Assembly (NCBI GenBank): GCA_050291465.1
Contig: JBNKJV010000015.1
Location: forward strand, 18,587 to 82,586
Direction of reading: 5' to 3'
From: CBFDBF01 sp050291465
GTDB taxonomy: Bacteria > Pseudomonadota > Gammaproteobacteria > Chromatiales > Chromatiaceae
DNA: 64,000 nucleotides
Below the pieces are notes generated by a model. That model was not told the origin of the DNA and made no database searches. It saw nothing but the letters and a program-made list of their open reading frames with translations. The translations under genes and the position numbers were made by a program. Below, in pieces: positions 8,482 to 17,604 of the stretch (position 1 is its first letter; every line of letters begins with the position of its first letter).

Positions 8482-9128
8482 TACACCTGACTCTCCCTTT
8501 GCCTTTGAATAGCGGGCAACTGTTCCAGCTGGTTGTCATGTAGCCGGGAAAGCAGGATTTGGGACAGGAGCGCGCCGGTCAAGGCGAGAAACATGTCCCA
8601 CTGGGTATCCCAGTTATCGCCCTGGATCCCGAGAAAGGCCTCCGCCGCCTGTTCGCTGATAAGCGCAACCCACCATTCGATGAACTCATAAAAGGCGCTG
8701 AAGGCCAGGCAGATGCTGGTGACCGTGAGCACAAGCCAGCCGCCCCGCTGCAGCGGCGAGCGGCGAATGAGGATCTCTCGTGCCAGGATGGCGGGTATGA
8801 ATCCCTGGGCCAGATGGCCTACCCGGTCGTAGTGATTGCGTGACAGCTCCAGGGCGTCGCGCAGCCAGTTGAATAGAGGATTCCCGGCGTAGGTGTAAAA
8901 TCCGCCGATGATGAGGATCACGGCGTGCAGCGCCAGCAGTCGATAAAGCAGCGGTGTCAGGGGGAACCCTTGTCGGGTTGCGACCACCAGAACGATACCG
9001 ATCATGACCGGAAAGGTTTCCAGGAACCAGGTAAGGCGGTCGGCAACCGGATCGATACCGCTGGCGACAAGTAACAGGGTTACAAACGTAAGCAGTATTG
9101 CGGGTTCTTTGGTCGAGATTTGATTCAT
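8481..9128 (-). CDS. DUF2238 (YjdF-like) integral membrane protein
   Basis: This is a 215-residue polytopic inner-membrane protein with about six hydrophobic helices. The pattern RVGHLAQGFIPAILAREILI, then FYEFIEWWVAL and GDNWDTQWDMFLALTGALLSQ, is characteristic of the DUF2238/YjdF family, whose function is unknown. The ATG at 9126-9128 is preferred over an upstream TTG at 9149, though neither has a good ribosome-binding site. It is coupled to apaH by a 1-nt stop/start overlap. It occupies the place where rsmA and apaG usually lie between pdxA and apaH. Confidence 0.85.
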   Translation of the reverse strand: MNQISTKEPAILLTFVTLLLVASGIDPVADRLTWFLETFPVMIGIVLVVATRQGFPLTPLLYRLLALHAVILIIGGFYTYAGNPLFNWLRDALELSRNHYDRVGHLAQGFIPAILAREILIRRSPLQRGGWLVLTVTSICLAFSAFYEFIEWWVALISEQAAEAFLGIQGDNWDTQWDMFLALTGALLSQILLSRLHDNQLEQLPAIQRQRESQV

Positions 9129-9321
9129 CGCTGGAAAAGGTAACGACAAGGACAGACAAAAGCAAGGGAAGCCCGGGATTAAACACGTCTTGAAAAGATC
9201 GTAAACGCCGGTAGGCTGTTATGTATGGGCGGCATGGGGAAGGCCGCGGTTCGCCGTATAATTCAGTTTTTCAGGCCGCGGCCGATATACCAAGCGGGTA
9301 CAGGTTCAGAACGGAACTATT

Positions 9322-9768
9322 ATGAAAAGAACTCTTGCCGGCATATTGGGTGCATTATTGTTGATATCTCTCCCCTGCAGTGCCGATCCGGCACAGCAGC
9401 TGATCGCCGCCGTGGCGGAGGGGCGGGTAGCCAGTGTTCGTGATCTCCTGGCCCAGGGAGTGGATGCCAATACCAAAAATGCCGCCGGCCGGCCGGCATT
9501 GGTGATGGCGGCATTTAATGGAAATGTTAAGACCGTACACGCCCTGCTCGGCGCCGGTGCCGATGTGAATGCCGTGGACGCGGCGGGGGTTTCCGCCTTG
9601 ATGGAAGCGTCCGCATTCGGTCATCCGGATGTCGTGCGGGTACTGATCCTGTCCGGGGCAAACGTAAATCTGAAGGACAGCGCCGGTAGTGGAGCCCTGA
9701 AGCGGGCGAACCTCGGCAAACACGATGAGGTGGCTCAGCTCCTGCAGGAGGCGGGGGCTTCCGAGTAA
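9322..9768 (+). CDS. Secreted ankyrin-repeat protein
   Basis: This 148-residue protein has a Sec signal peptide (basic MKR, hydrophobic LAGILGALLLISL, cleavage after CSA near residue 21) and then four consecutive ankyrin repeats. The repeats include GVDANTKNAAGRPALVMAAF, GADVNAVDAAGVSALMEASA and GANVNLKDSAGSGALKRANL, so nearly all of the mature protein is ankyrin fold. Small periplasmic ankyrin proteins usually mediate protein binding; no partner can be deduced. A perfect TATAAT is at 9257-9262 but no convincing -35 lies before it. It is the only plus-strand gene between apaH and lptD and converges with pdxA, 9 nt away. Confidence 0.85.
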   Translation: MKRTLAGILGALLLISLPCSADPAQQLIAAVAEGRVASVRDLLAQGVDANTKNAAGRPALVMAAFNGNVKTVHALLGAGADVNAVDAAGVSALMEASAFGHPDVVRVLILSGANVNLKDSAGSGALKRANLGKHDEVAQLLQEAGASE

Positions 9769-9777
9769 CGAGGTTCC

Positions 9778-10761
9778 CTAATTCTGCGCCATCTCTACGG
9801 CGGTTTTTATAGCCGCCAGGAGGCTTCCGCAATCCGCCTTTCCGCTTCCCGCAAGTTCCAGGGCGGTGCCGTGATCTACTGAGGTGCGGATGATGGGCAG
9901 TCCCAGGGTGATATTCACTGATTTGCCGAATCCCAGATGTTTCAGAACCGGCAGGCCCTGGTCGTGGTACATGGCCAGCACTGCGTCCGCCTGATCAAGA
10001 TATTTCTGCGTGAACAGCGTATCGGCCGGCAATGGTCCTATCAGTTCCATTCCCTCTTGCTGTAACCGCTGCAGTACCGGAGTGATCACCTCGATCTCTT
10101 CCCTCCCGAGATGTCCGCCTTCGCCGGCATGGGGATTCAGACCGCAAACCAGTACCCGCGGCTGGCTGATGCCGAACCGGCTCTTCAGATCGTGATACAG
10201 AGTACGTGTAATCTGTTCCAGGCGTGGCTGAGTGATGGCATGACTGACCTCCGAGAGGGGAAGGTGAGTTGTCGCCAGGGCCACGCGCAGGCCCGGTGCG
10301 GCAAGCATCATCACCGGGGTGCCCCCGGTTATATCAGCCAGGAACTCCGTATGACCCGTGAAGGGATGGCCGGCATCGTTGATCACGCCTTTGTGTACGG
10401 GACCTGTCACCAGGGCGTCAAACGGGCCGTGCAGGCATCCCTCCGCGGCCTTGCGCAAGGTATCCAGCACATATCCGGAATTACCGGTGTTCAGGTGGCC
10501 GGGCTCAACAGCCGCAGTAAGGGGGACCGGGTAGACCAGCAGACGACCGGGCTGGTGAGGCGTAGGGGGCAGCGCAGGATCGAACAGCTGGATGGACACC
10601 GTGAGATCCAGTGTCTCGGCCCGTTCCTGGAGGAGCATGGGATCGGCCAGAATCACCATCTCCGTATCCAGTTCCCGCTGGGCGATCTGTACCGCCAGAT
10701 CCGGTCCAATGCCCGCCGGTTCACCCGGAGTGAAGGCGATACGGATCTGTTTCTGGTCCAT
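9778..10761 (-). CDS. pdxA: 4-hydroxythreonine-4-phosphate dehydrogenase
   Basis: PdxA oxidises 4-phosphohydroxy-L-threonine in the DXP-dependent pyridoxal phosphate pathway, in the cytoplasm. The 327-residue protein shows RIAFTPGEPAGIGPDLAVQ at the N-terminus, the metal-site region GHTEFLADITGG near residue 136, and GLNPHAGEGGHLGREE near residue 212. It also has the substrate motif MYHDQGLPVLKHLGFGKSVN near residue 263 and RTSVDHGTALELAG near residue 292. Length is standard. It follows surA as in most gammaproteobacteria, but the usual downstream rsmA is missing. Confidence 0.97.
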   Translation of the reverse strand: MDQKQIRIAFTPGEPAGIGPDLAVQIAQRELDTEMVILADPMLLQERAETLDLTVSIQLFDPALPPTPHQPGRLLVYPVPLTAAVEPGHLNTGNSGYVLDTLRKAAEGCLHGPFDALVTGPVHKGVINDAGHPFTGHTEFLADITGGTPVMMLAAPGLRVALATTHLPLSEVSHAITQPRLEQITRTLYHDLKSRFGISQPRVLVCGLNPHAGEGGHLGREEIEVITPVLQRLQQEGMELIGPLPADTLFTQKYLDQADAVLAMYHDQGLPVLKHLGFGKSVNITLGLPIIRTSVDHGTALELAGSGKADCGSLLAAIKTAVEMAQN

Positions 10762-10781
10762 GGTGTTTGACGGTGGTATGT

Positions 10782-10809
10782 GGTTGTCAGTTAACCGCCG
10801 TCTGTTAAC
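10782..10809. repeat. 7-bp-period short repeat between surA and pdxA
   Basis: Consecutive heptamers GGTTGTC, AGTTAAC, CGCCGTC, TGTTAAC fill much of the short gap between surA and pdxA. Two fit the AGTTAAC unit well and two are degenerate. It is the same family as 4522-4549 and 32132-32166. Confidence 0.45.
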
Positions 10810-10815
10810 CGAACG

Positions 10816-12135
10816 CTAGATATCGTCCAGCCGAATCTCAACGTACGCCTCGTCCCGGAGTCGCCTGAGATAGAGTTCGGTCTCTTCTTCAGCTTTTCTC
10901 CGACGGATGGCTTCGCGGGCTTCGGCATGTTTTATGTCTTGGGTACTGTCGTGTTGCCGGCGTTCCAGGACCTGGACCAGATGCCAGCCGAACGGCGTAC
11001 GAAAGGGTTTGCTGATCTCTCCGGGGGCTAGTCTTCCCATCTGCTCTTCAAACTCCGGAACCACGTCGCCCGCGTTGATCCAACCCAGGTCTCCTCCTTT
11101 GAGTGCCGAGCCCTGGTCATCAGAGTGGGAGCGCGCAAGTTCGGCGAAGTCATCACCACCCTCGAGGCGCGTCTTCAGCTGTTCCAGACGTTGCCGGGCA
11201 TCGTTGTCCGAAGTGATTTCAGAGGTTTTAATCAGAATGTGACGGGCATGTACCTGGGATACCAGGCGGGGCGCATTCCCCCCCCGGTAGTCGACGAGCT
11301 GTACGATGTGGTAACCGCTGGCGCTCCGAATAGGGTCGCTGATCTGGCCTTTTTCCATTTTTCGTACCAGACCGGAAAACAGGGTCGGCAACTGATCAGC
11401 GCTGCGCCAACCGAGGTCGCCCCCTTCCAGGGCCTGGCGACCATCGGATTCCGCCAGGGCAAGCTGCTTGAAATTGGCGCCACTGCGCAATTTTTCCACC
11501 AGTCTGTTGGCTTTCTGCTTTGCCTTCTGTAACTGTTCGGAAGAGGCCCCTTCCCCGGTAGCTACCAGGATATGCCTGAGGTGGTAGGCGGAACGGCGCT
11601 GTGGCTGGCTTGATTGCTGGGCCATATAGGCGGCAATCTCGCCCTCGGTGACATGCACGCGTTTTGCGGTTTCCCGCTGCCGGAGCTTCTGGATGGCGAT
11701 GGTTTGGTGTACCTTCTGGCGAAAGCTGCGGAAGCTCATCCCACCGGCTTCAACGACCTTTCGAAACTGGGAAAGGGTCATGTTGTTTCTCTTGGCGATA
11801 TTGTTGATTGCCTGGGAGAGTAAGTCTTCGCCGACGGTGATGCCCGCCCGTTCCGCCGCCGCCAACTGGAGTTTATCCAGTATCAGCCGCTCCAGGACCT
11901 GTCGCTCAATAACCTCCCTGGGGGGCAGCTTCGTTCCCTGCTGTTTCAATTGGGACAGTATGCGTATTAATTCGGTATCCAGCTCACTACGCAGTACCAC
12001 ATCATCGTCAACAATGGCGACAATGCGATCGACGTCTTGTACTGCTGCGTTGGAAACGGGGGTATCGATGATATTGATCGCCAGGAGCGTCAACAACAGC
12101 ATGCCCGAAAGTATATTGCGGTTTGGGGACATCAT
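10816..12135 (-). CDS. surA: Periplasmic peptidyl-prolyl isomerase / outer-membrane protein chaperone SurA
   Basis: SurA escorts unfolded beta-barrel proteins, notably LptD, through the periplasm to the BAM complex. The 439-residue protein has an N-terminal signal sequence (NRNILSGMLLLTLLAINII), the SurA chaperone region, and two parvulin domains. The parvulin domains begin at YHLRHILVATGEG (about residue 178) and VHARHILIKTSE (about residue 294), each ending in a G(Y/F)H(I/L)VQ motif. A C-terminal helix completes the fold. The ATG at 12133-12135 lies 5 nt after the lptD stop; a TTG three codons upstream would overlap that stop. lptD-surA coupling is a classic arrangement. Confidence 0.96.
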   Translation of the reverse strand: MMSPNRNILSGMLLLTLLAINIIDTPVSNAAVQDVDRIVAIVDDDVVLRSELDTELIRILSQLKQQGTKLPPREVIERQVLERLILDKLQLAAAERAGITVGEDLLSQAINNIAKRNNMTLSQFRKVVEAGGMSFRSFRQKVHQTIAIQKLRQRETAKRVHVTEGEIAAYMAQQSSQPQRRSAYHLRHILVATGEGASSEQLQKAKQKANRLVEKLRSGANFKQLALAESDGRQALEGGDLGWRSADQLPTLFSGLVRKMEKGQISDPIRSASGYHIVQLVDYRGGNAPRLVSQVHARHILIKTSEITSDNDARQRLEQLKTRLEGGDDFAELARSHSDDQGSALKGGDLGWINAGDVVPEFEEQMGRLAPGEISKPFRTPFGWHLVQVLERRQHDSTQDIKHAEAREAIRRRKAEEETELYLRRLRDEAYVEIRLDDI

Positions 12136-12140
12136 GATTC

Positions 12141-14903
12141 TCAATAATCGGACTGGTAGCCGAGAATGCCATCTTCCAGGAAGTTGTCAATTCTGCTGCC
12201 AAGACTGGTAAGACCTTTAAGTTCCAATTGGGCGAAAAAGGCGGTGTTACTGTCATGACTCTCGTCATTGACATAGTGGCGGGCAACAGCGCGAAAGATC
12301 CAGCAGCAGCTGTCGTATTCAAATCCGCCAAAACCTTCCAGGTCGCGATTATCGCGCCAGGAATGATTCCATCTCGCCACCATGCTCAGGCGTTGCGTGA
12401 CCGGCCAACGGAAAGATACGTCACTCTGGTCCAGCAGGTTCGCGCGAAAGCGGTGCGCCAGGTTAAACAGGCCACCCTCATCACCGCGGTAGTAAAGATG
12501 GAACGCGCCCTGGCGGGTGTGGTCGCCATCCGCGTGGGGGTCCCATTGCGCGGTTGCTCGGGTGTGCCAATTGCCGCTCAAACGGGCGGCGATCTCTGCC
12601 ACGATGGCGGAGCTGCTTTCATCCACCTCCATCATGCCCGGTAACTGCACCTCCCGATCTTCGAAATAAAATATCTGACCGATGCTGGCGCGCAGGAGTT
12701 CCGCTCCGGTGCCGCCGTCGAGGGTACGGCTGGTGAGGGCGACCGTCAGGTGATTGGCGTCTCCCACCCGGTCGGCGCCGTTGAAACGGTTTTCGCGGAA
12801 CAGATTAGCGAAGCTGAGATCGAATTCGGAGGTATCGAAAACCGGGAGCTCGTCCTGATTCTCCCGCGGTGTATAGAGATAGAAGAGACGCGGTTCCAGG
12901 GTTTGGGTAAAGGGATTTCCGAACCAGCTGCTTTCACGTTCAATAATCAATCCGGTATCCAGGCTGGCTGTATAGAGACTGCGCTCCGGTGTTGCAGGAT
13001 TTCCGATGGTTTGGTCATCGAGATCGTAGGTGGTATAGCGGCCGCTGATCTTGGGAATCAGATAACCCCAGCTGTTTCGCATTTGCAGACTCAGGCCGGG
13101 GCTGATGTCAAAGCGGTGACCGTGTACCGCATCATCCAGATCAAAGTAGACATACTCCGTTTCCAGATGAGTAACGAGGGGCCCCAGGACCTCTTTTTCC
13201 AGGCTGAGTTGCAGCTGCGGCAACCGGGCATAGGGGCGGTCAACCGTGGCGATGGTCTGGTCGATGGTCTGAAAATGCTGCAACCGCCCGAGGAATTCCC
13301 AGTCATCTCCCAGGTAGCGGAGATCCCCCCGGCGTTCCAGATGCCGGGCGCTGCTGGAGGAGAGGCTGCCGCTCAGGTCTTCCACATAGTCGGCGTCGGA
13401 AACGTAGTTGATGTTGGTATCCAGCTGCCAGCGGGTGGTGGGAAAGCTGTTGCCGCGATAGGAGAAGGCGCCGCGTAAGGTATCTTCGTTATTACCGCCC
13501 CTGGAGTTATCATCCGGAAGGATCTCTGCCAGTATCCGGCTGTTATACCAGTCCGTCAGATAGCGGAATTCACCACCCAGCAACCAGCCGCGTTTGCTCA
13601 TATAGCGCGGTGAGAAAGTGGCGTCCATGGAGGGCGCTATATTGAAATAGTAAGGGGTGGTGATGTCGAATCCGGTTTCACTGGAGTGTCCGATGGAGGG
13701 CACCAGGAATCCGGATTTACGCTGATTATCTATGGGGAAAGTGGCGTAGGGCAGATAGAAAAAGGGCACCCCTTTAAACTTTACGATACCACCATACACC
13801 GTGCCCATTCCGCTGGCGCGGTCAACCTCGAGCTCGTTTGCTTCCACAGCCCACCCGTTATTGCCCGGAGCGCAGGTGGAGTAGGTAATGTCCTTATAGC
13901 GAGAGCGGTCACGATCCAGGATCTCCACCTCGGCGGCGCTGCCCCTGACGCGCCGCGCCGGCAAGCGATACTGGGTGTTTTCCATATGGCCGCGATCGGT
14001 GGTCAGTTCCATATGGGCTGAATCACCGCTGAGCAGCAACCCGGGGGTCTGGTAATAGATATTTCCCTGTGCATCCAGGGTATCGTTTGCCTGGTTATAG
14101 CGGATTTGATCCGCTTCCAGGAACTGGGTGTTCCAGTTCACCTCCACATTGCCGGAGAAGACGGCGGTACGTTCCTCATGCAACAGGTCGGCAGAGTCGG
14201 CGTTAATCTGTATGTTCCCGGTTCCATCCCCCGTGGAAGCGGCCGGGTACTGGAGGGGGCCGCACTGGCCCCAGTTCAAATCCCGGTCGATGCGCAGGGC
14301 GGAGGATGTATCCCGTCTCATAATAAGAGGTGTGGGTCGGGGCTCCGCCGCGGGTTCCATGGCGGGCTCGGTGGTGTCCGCCACCGGTGTTTCCTCCGCC
14401 GGGGCCTGCTCCGTCTCTACCACAGCTTCCGCGGCGGGGGTGGTGGCCTCTTCCGCGGCGGTTTCCGCCTCAGGGGGCTGCTCAACCGCCGGCTGGGGCG
14501 CTTCCGGGGCCTGCTGAGCCGGTTCTGTCTCCACGACGGGTTCCGCGGCGGGGGTGGCGGTCTCTTCCGCGGCCGTTTCCGCTTCCGTGGGCTGCTCAAC
14601 CGCCGGCTGGGGCGCTTCCGGGGCCTGCTCCGTCTCTACCGCGGCTTCCGCGGCCGTTTCCGCTTCCGGGGGCTGTTCAACCGCAGGTTGGGACGCTTCT
14701 GGGGCCTGTTCAACCACCGGCTCAGGTTCCACCGGCATCTGCTTGGGAGGCGGAGGCGGTGGTGCCGGTTTGCCGTCCTTAAGGCATTCCCAATTCCCTC
14801 CAGGACCCGGCGCACACTCCCATTTCGGCGTGGCGGCGTGGGCCGCCGGTACAACCAGCAAGGAGCCCAGGGTTATGGATAGGATTTTTCTCTTGTGTGG
14901 CAA
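12141..14903 (-). CDS. lptD: LPS-assembly protein LptD with a repetitive acidic/proline-rich linker
   Basis: LptD is the outer-membrane beta-barrel that, with LptE, inserts lipopolysaccharide into the outer leaflet. A TTG start at 14901-14903 puts a proper signal peptide at the N-terminus (PHKRKILSITLGSLLVVPAA, then AHA); a GTG at 15017 would bury it 38 residues in. The 920-residue protein continues with a WEC-x7-WEC motif, a Pro/Ala/Glu-rich linker (about residues 46-190) with three near-identical 21-residue units, the jellyroll domain (NADSADLLHEERTAVFSGNV), and a C-terminal barrel. The vicinal cysteines (YDSCCW) needed for disulfide-controlled assembly are present. surA follows immediately. 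Confidence 0.95.
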   Translation of the reverse strand: MPHKRKILSITLGSLLVVPAAHAATPKWECAPGPGGNWECLKDGKPAPPPPPPKQMPVEPEPVVEQAPEASQPAVEQPPEAETAAEAAVETEQAPEAPQPAVEQPTEAETAAEETATPAAEPVVETEPAQQAPEAPQPAVEQPPEAETAAEEATTPAAEAVVETEQAPAEETPVADTTEPAMEPAAEPRPTPLIMRRDTSSALRIDRDLNWGQCGPLQYPAASTGDGTGNIQINADSADLLHEERTAVFSGNVEVNWNTQFLEADQIRYNQANDTLDAQGNIYYQTPGLLLSGDSAHMELTTDRGHMENTQYRLPARRVRGSAAEVEILDRDRSRYKDITYSTCAPGNNGWAVEANELEVDRASGMGTVYGGIVKFKGVPFFYLPYATFPIDNQRKSGFLVPSIGHSSETGFDITTPYYFNIAPSMDATFSPRYMSKRGWLLGGEFRYLTDWYNSRILAEILPDDNSRGGNNEDTLRGAFSYRGNSFPTTRWQLDTNINYVSDADYVEDLSGSLSSSSARHLERRGDLRYLGDDWEFLGRLQHFQTIDQTIATVDRPYARLPQLQLSLEKEVLGPLVTHLETEYVYFDLDDAVHGHRFDISPGLSLQMRNSWGYLIPKISGRYTTYDLDDQTIGNPATPERSLYTASLDTGLIIERESSWFGNPFTQTLEPRLFYLYTPRENQDELPVFDTSEFDLSFANLFRENRFNGADRVGDANHLTVALTSRTLDGGTGAELLRASIGQIFYFEDREVQLPGMMEVDESSSAIVAEIAARLSGNWHTRATAQWDPHADGDHTRQGAFHLYYRGDEGGLFNLAHRFRANLLDQSDVSFRWPVTQRLSMVARWNHSWRDNRDLEGFGGFEYDSCCWIFRAVARHYVNDESHDSNTAFFAQLELKGLTSLGSRIDNFLEDGILGYQSDY

Positions 14904-15101
14904 CGTAATTCTCTGTTTTTTCTTATATTGCAAACGGTTAGGATCGGTAACGCTGCCGGGGTGCGAGCTGCTGCCGGATTCCCGTGGCAAACGGGCCTTA
15001 AAATCGCATAGAATCACCCATTCTTCAATGGTTTGATATCAGTAAACCGGTCTTTTGATTCCATCCCCCCCTGTAAAGACGATCGATTCCCAGACTCCGC
15101 C

Positions 15102-16097
15102 ATGCCCGAGCGAATAAAGCAGCTGCAAAAATGGTTATCTGAGGCGACGGATACGGGGAACCCGGAACTCTATCCGGCTTCCGGAGACGCCAGTTTCCGG
15201 CGCTATTTCCGTATCGAGCTCGCGGACGGCAGTACCCGGATAGTGATGGATGCGCCGCCTGCGAATGAGGATTGCCGGCCTTTTGTCCGGATCTGCCGGG
15301 CCTTCGAGGAGTTGGGGCTTCATGTCCCGCATATCTATGCCCAGGACCTCGATCGGGGCTTTCTGCTGCTCAGCGATCTCGGATCGCGGCTCTATCTCGA
15401 CGCCCTTTCTCCGGAAACGGTGGACCGGCTCTACGGTGACGCCCTGGGCGCATTGGTGGTAATCCAGGCCTGTGGACCCCTGGAAGGGCTTCCGCCCTAT
15501 GATCGCAATCTGCTGCTCCAGGAGATGGAGCTGTTCCGAGAGTGGCTGGTACGCCGTCACCTGGGATCAGGCCTGAGCGATGAGGAAGAGCGGATGCTGG
15601 ACGGTGTCTTCGATCTGCTGGTGGCCAATGCCCTGGAACAGCCTCAGGTCTGTGTCCATCGTGATTACCATTCCCGCAACCTGCTGGTAACCACCTCCTG
15701 CAATCCCGGTATCCTGGATTTCCAGGACGCGGTTGTGGGGCCGGTTACCTATGACCTGGTCTCCCTTTTAAGGGACTGCTATATCCGCTGGCCGCGGGAG
15801 CAGGTGCACCAATGGGCCATGAACTATTTCCTCCTGGCACAACAGTCCGGGGTGCTTCAGGGGGAACATGAAAAGGATTTTCTGCGCTGGTTCGATCTCA
15901 TGGGCGTGCAGCGCCATCTCAAGGCGGCGGGGATCTTCGCGCGTCTCAACCGCCGGGACGGCAAGCCGGGATACCTGAAGGATATTCCGCGTACCCTGGG
16001 CTACATCGTGGAACTGGCGCCGCACTATCCGGAGTTGGAGGAACTCGGCGCCTTCATCGAACAGCGTATCCTGCCTGGGCTAATGGGGATTGATTAA
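15102..16097 (+). CDS. amgK: AmgK-like N-acetylmuramate/N-acetylglucosamine kinase (phosphotransferase family)
   Basis: This 331-residue protein has the aminoglycoside-phosphotransferase fold. It shows the N-terminal nucleotide-binding lobe (YPASGDASFRRYFRI), the catalytic HRDYHSRNLLV motif near residue 188 and the metal-binding LDFQDAVVGPVTYDLVSLLR near residue 209. Its position divergent from lptD matches AmgK, the anomeric sugar kinase of the cell-wall recycling bypass that converts MurNAc to MurNAc-1-phosphate. The next enzyme of that bypass, MurU, is normally encoded just downstream but is not here. The ATG at 15102 is the first plausible start, without a clear ribosome-binding site. The exact substrate is inferred from context. 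Confidence 0.8.
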   Translation: MPERIKQLQKWLSEATDTGNPELYPASGDASFRRYFRIELADGSTRIVMDAPPANEDCRPFVRICRAFEELGLHVPHIYAQDLDRGFLLLSDLGSRLYLDALSPETVDRLYGDALGALVVIQACGPLEGLPPYDRNLLLQEMELFREWLVRRHLGSGLSDEEERMLDGVFDLLVANALEQPQVCVHRDYHSRNLLVTTSCNPGILDFQDAVVGPVTYDLVSLLRDCYIRWPREQVHQWAMNYFLLAQQSGVLQGEHEKDFLRWFDLMGVQRHLKAAGIFARLNRRDGKPGYLKDIPRTLGYIVELAPHYPELEELGAFIEQRILPGLMGID

Positions 16098-16106
16098 CCG
16101 GTTTTT

Positions 16107-16270
16107 TGCCACGGAGGCACAGAGTTCACGGAGATAGTTGATGACGGAATACCGGCCCGAACCTGTAATCAGTCACCCAGACTATTCCTTGCCAGCATAA
16201 AGCCGTGGCGAGCCGGCAACTTCAATCGGGAAATAATACAGCGCTCTGAGATCTCTGTGTCTCTGTGGCC
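16107..16270. repeat. Dispersed palindromic repeat, copy 1 (CACAGAG/CTCTGTG arms)
   Basis: The left arm GCCACGGAGGCACAGAG (from 16108) is mirrored by a right arm ending CTCTGTGGCC at 16270, with about 110 nt between. The element fills the gap between the convergent amgK and purD genes. It carries no coding potential and belongs to a family of imperfect palindromes seen at five further intergenic sites. Confidence 0.6.
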
Positions 16271-16282
16271 TAAATATATCGG

Positions 16283-17572
16283 TTACCGCACCTGTTCCCG
16301 GGCCACGGCGCGGTAGCCGATGTCGCTGCGGTAGTAGACTCCGTCCCAATGGATGCGCTTGGCCAGTTCATAGGCGCGCCGCTGCGCCTCGCTGACGGTG
16401 ACCCCCAGGGCGGTGGCGCAGAGAACGCGCCCGCCGGAGGTGACCACCCGGCCGTCTTTCTCCGCCGTGCCGGCGTGAAACACCTTCTGGTCCTGTTCTT
16501 CTCCCGCGGGCAGGCCGTCGATGATCGCCCCCTTGCCGTAGTTTCCGGGGTAGCCGCCGGCGGCGAGGACCACGCCGAGAGAGGCGCGCTCATCCCACTC
16601 CGCGGTCTCGGTGTCCAGCCTGCCTTCCAGGGCGGCCAGACAATGCGCCACCAGGTCGGAGCGCATGCGCAGCATAATGGGCTGGGTCTCGGGATCGCCG
16701 AAGCGGCAATTATATTCGATCACCTTCGGGGTGCCGTCGGCCATGATCATGAGACCGGCGTAGAGAAAACCCGTATAGGGAAGACCTTCCGCTGCCATGC
16801 CCTTCACCGTGGGGAGGATCACCTCCTGCATAATCCGGGTATGGACCGCTTCGGTGACCACCGGCGCCGGCGAATAGGCCCCCATGCCGCCTGTGTTGAG
16901 ACCGGTGTCGCCGTCTCCCACCCGTTTGTGGTCCTGACTGGTGGCCATGGGCAGGACATGCTCGCCGTCGGCCATGACGATGAAACTGGCCTCCTCCCCG
17001 TCCAGAAACTCTTCGATCACCACCCGGTGTCCCGCCTCACCGAAGGCGTTGCCGGAAAGCATGTCCCGCACCGCCGCTTCCGCTTCTTCCAGGGACAGGG
17101 CGACGATGACGCCCTTGCCCGCGGCCAGTCCGTCCGCTTTCACCACGATGGGCGCCCCCGTTTCCCGCAGGTAGTCCAGGGCTTCGTTCTCATCGGTGAA
17201 GGTCCGGTACTCGGCGGTGGGGATGTCGTGCCGCGCCAGGAAATCCTTGGTGAAGGATTTGGATCCTTCCAGTTGGGCCGCGCCCCGGGTGGGGCCGAAG
17301 CATTTCAGCCCGGCTTGTTCGAAGGCGTCCACCACACCGATCACCAGCGGCGCCTCGGGACCGACGATGGTGAGTCCCACCGTGTGCGTTTCGGCGAAGG
17401 CGATCAGGGCGTCGATATCCTCCACCCCGATGGCCACGTTCTCCAGTTTCGGTTCCAGTGCGGTGCCGGCGTTGCCGGGAGCCACATAGACCTTCTCCAC
17501 CAGGGGGGACTGAGCCGCCTTCCAGGCCAAAGCGTGCTCCCGCCCGCCGCTGCCGATTACCAAGATATTCAT
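16283..17572 (-). CDS. purD: Phosphoribosylamine-glycine ligase
   Basis: PurD (GARS) joins phosphoribosylamine and glycine using ATP, the second step of purine synthesis. The 429-residue ATP-grasp protein begins MNILVIGSGGREHALAWKAA. It shows GPEAPLVIGVVDAFEQAGLK near residue 71, the ATP-grasp loop VVKADGLAAGKGVIVA near residue 137, and GLNTGGMGAYSPAPV near residue 232. The metal-site VIEYNCRFGDPETQ is near residue 284. An upstream in-frame start at 17638 would add 22 residues that match nothing in the family and run into a repeat, so the ATG at 17572 is chosen. purH is upstream, separated by a palindromic repeat. Confidence 0.97.
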   Translation of the reverse strand: MNILVIGSGGREHALAWKAAQSPLVEKVYVAPGNAGTALEPKLENVAIGVEDIDALIAFAETHTVGLTIVGPEAPLVIGVVDAFEQAGLKCFGPTRGAAQLEGSKSFTKDFLARHDIPTAEYRTFTDENEALDYLRETGAPIVVKADGLAAGKGVIVALSLEEAEAAVRDMLSGNAFGEAGHRVVIEEFLDGEEASFIVMADGEHVLPMATSQDHKRVGDGDTGLNTGGMGAYSPAPVVTEAVHTRIMQEVILPTVKGMAAEGLPYTGFLYAGLMIMADGTPKVIEYNCRFGDPETQPIMLRMRSDLVAHCLAALEGRLDTETAEWDERASLGVVLAAGGYPGNYGKGAIIDGLPAGEEQDQKVFHAGTAEKDGRVVTSGGRVLCATALGVTVSEAQRRAYELAKRIHWDGVYYRSDIGYRAVAREQVR

Positions 17573-17604
17573 GAGCCCGCTCCGCTCTGTTCTGATTGGG
17601 AGAT

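Noticed and set aside
14904..15017. GTG start at 15017 for lptD, adding 38 residues
   Set aside because: It would bury the signal peptide; TTG at 14903 places it at the N-terminus.
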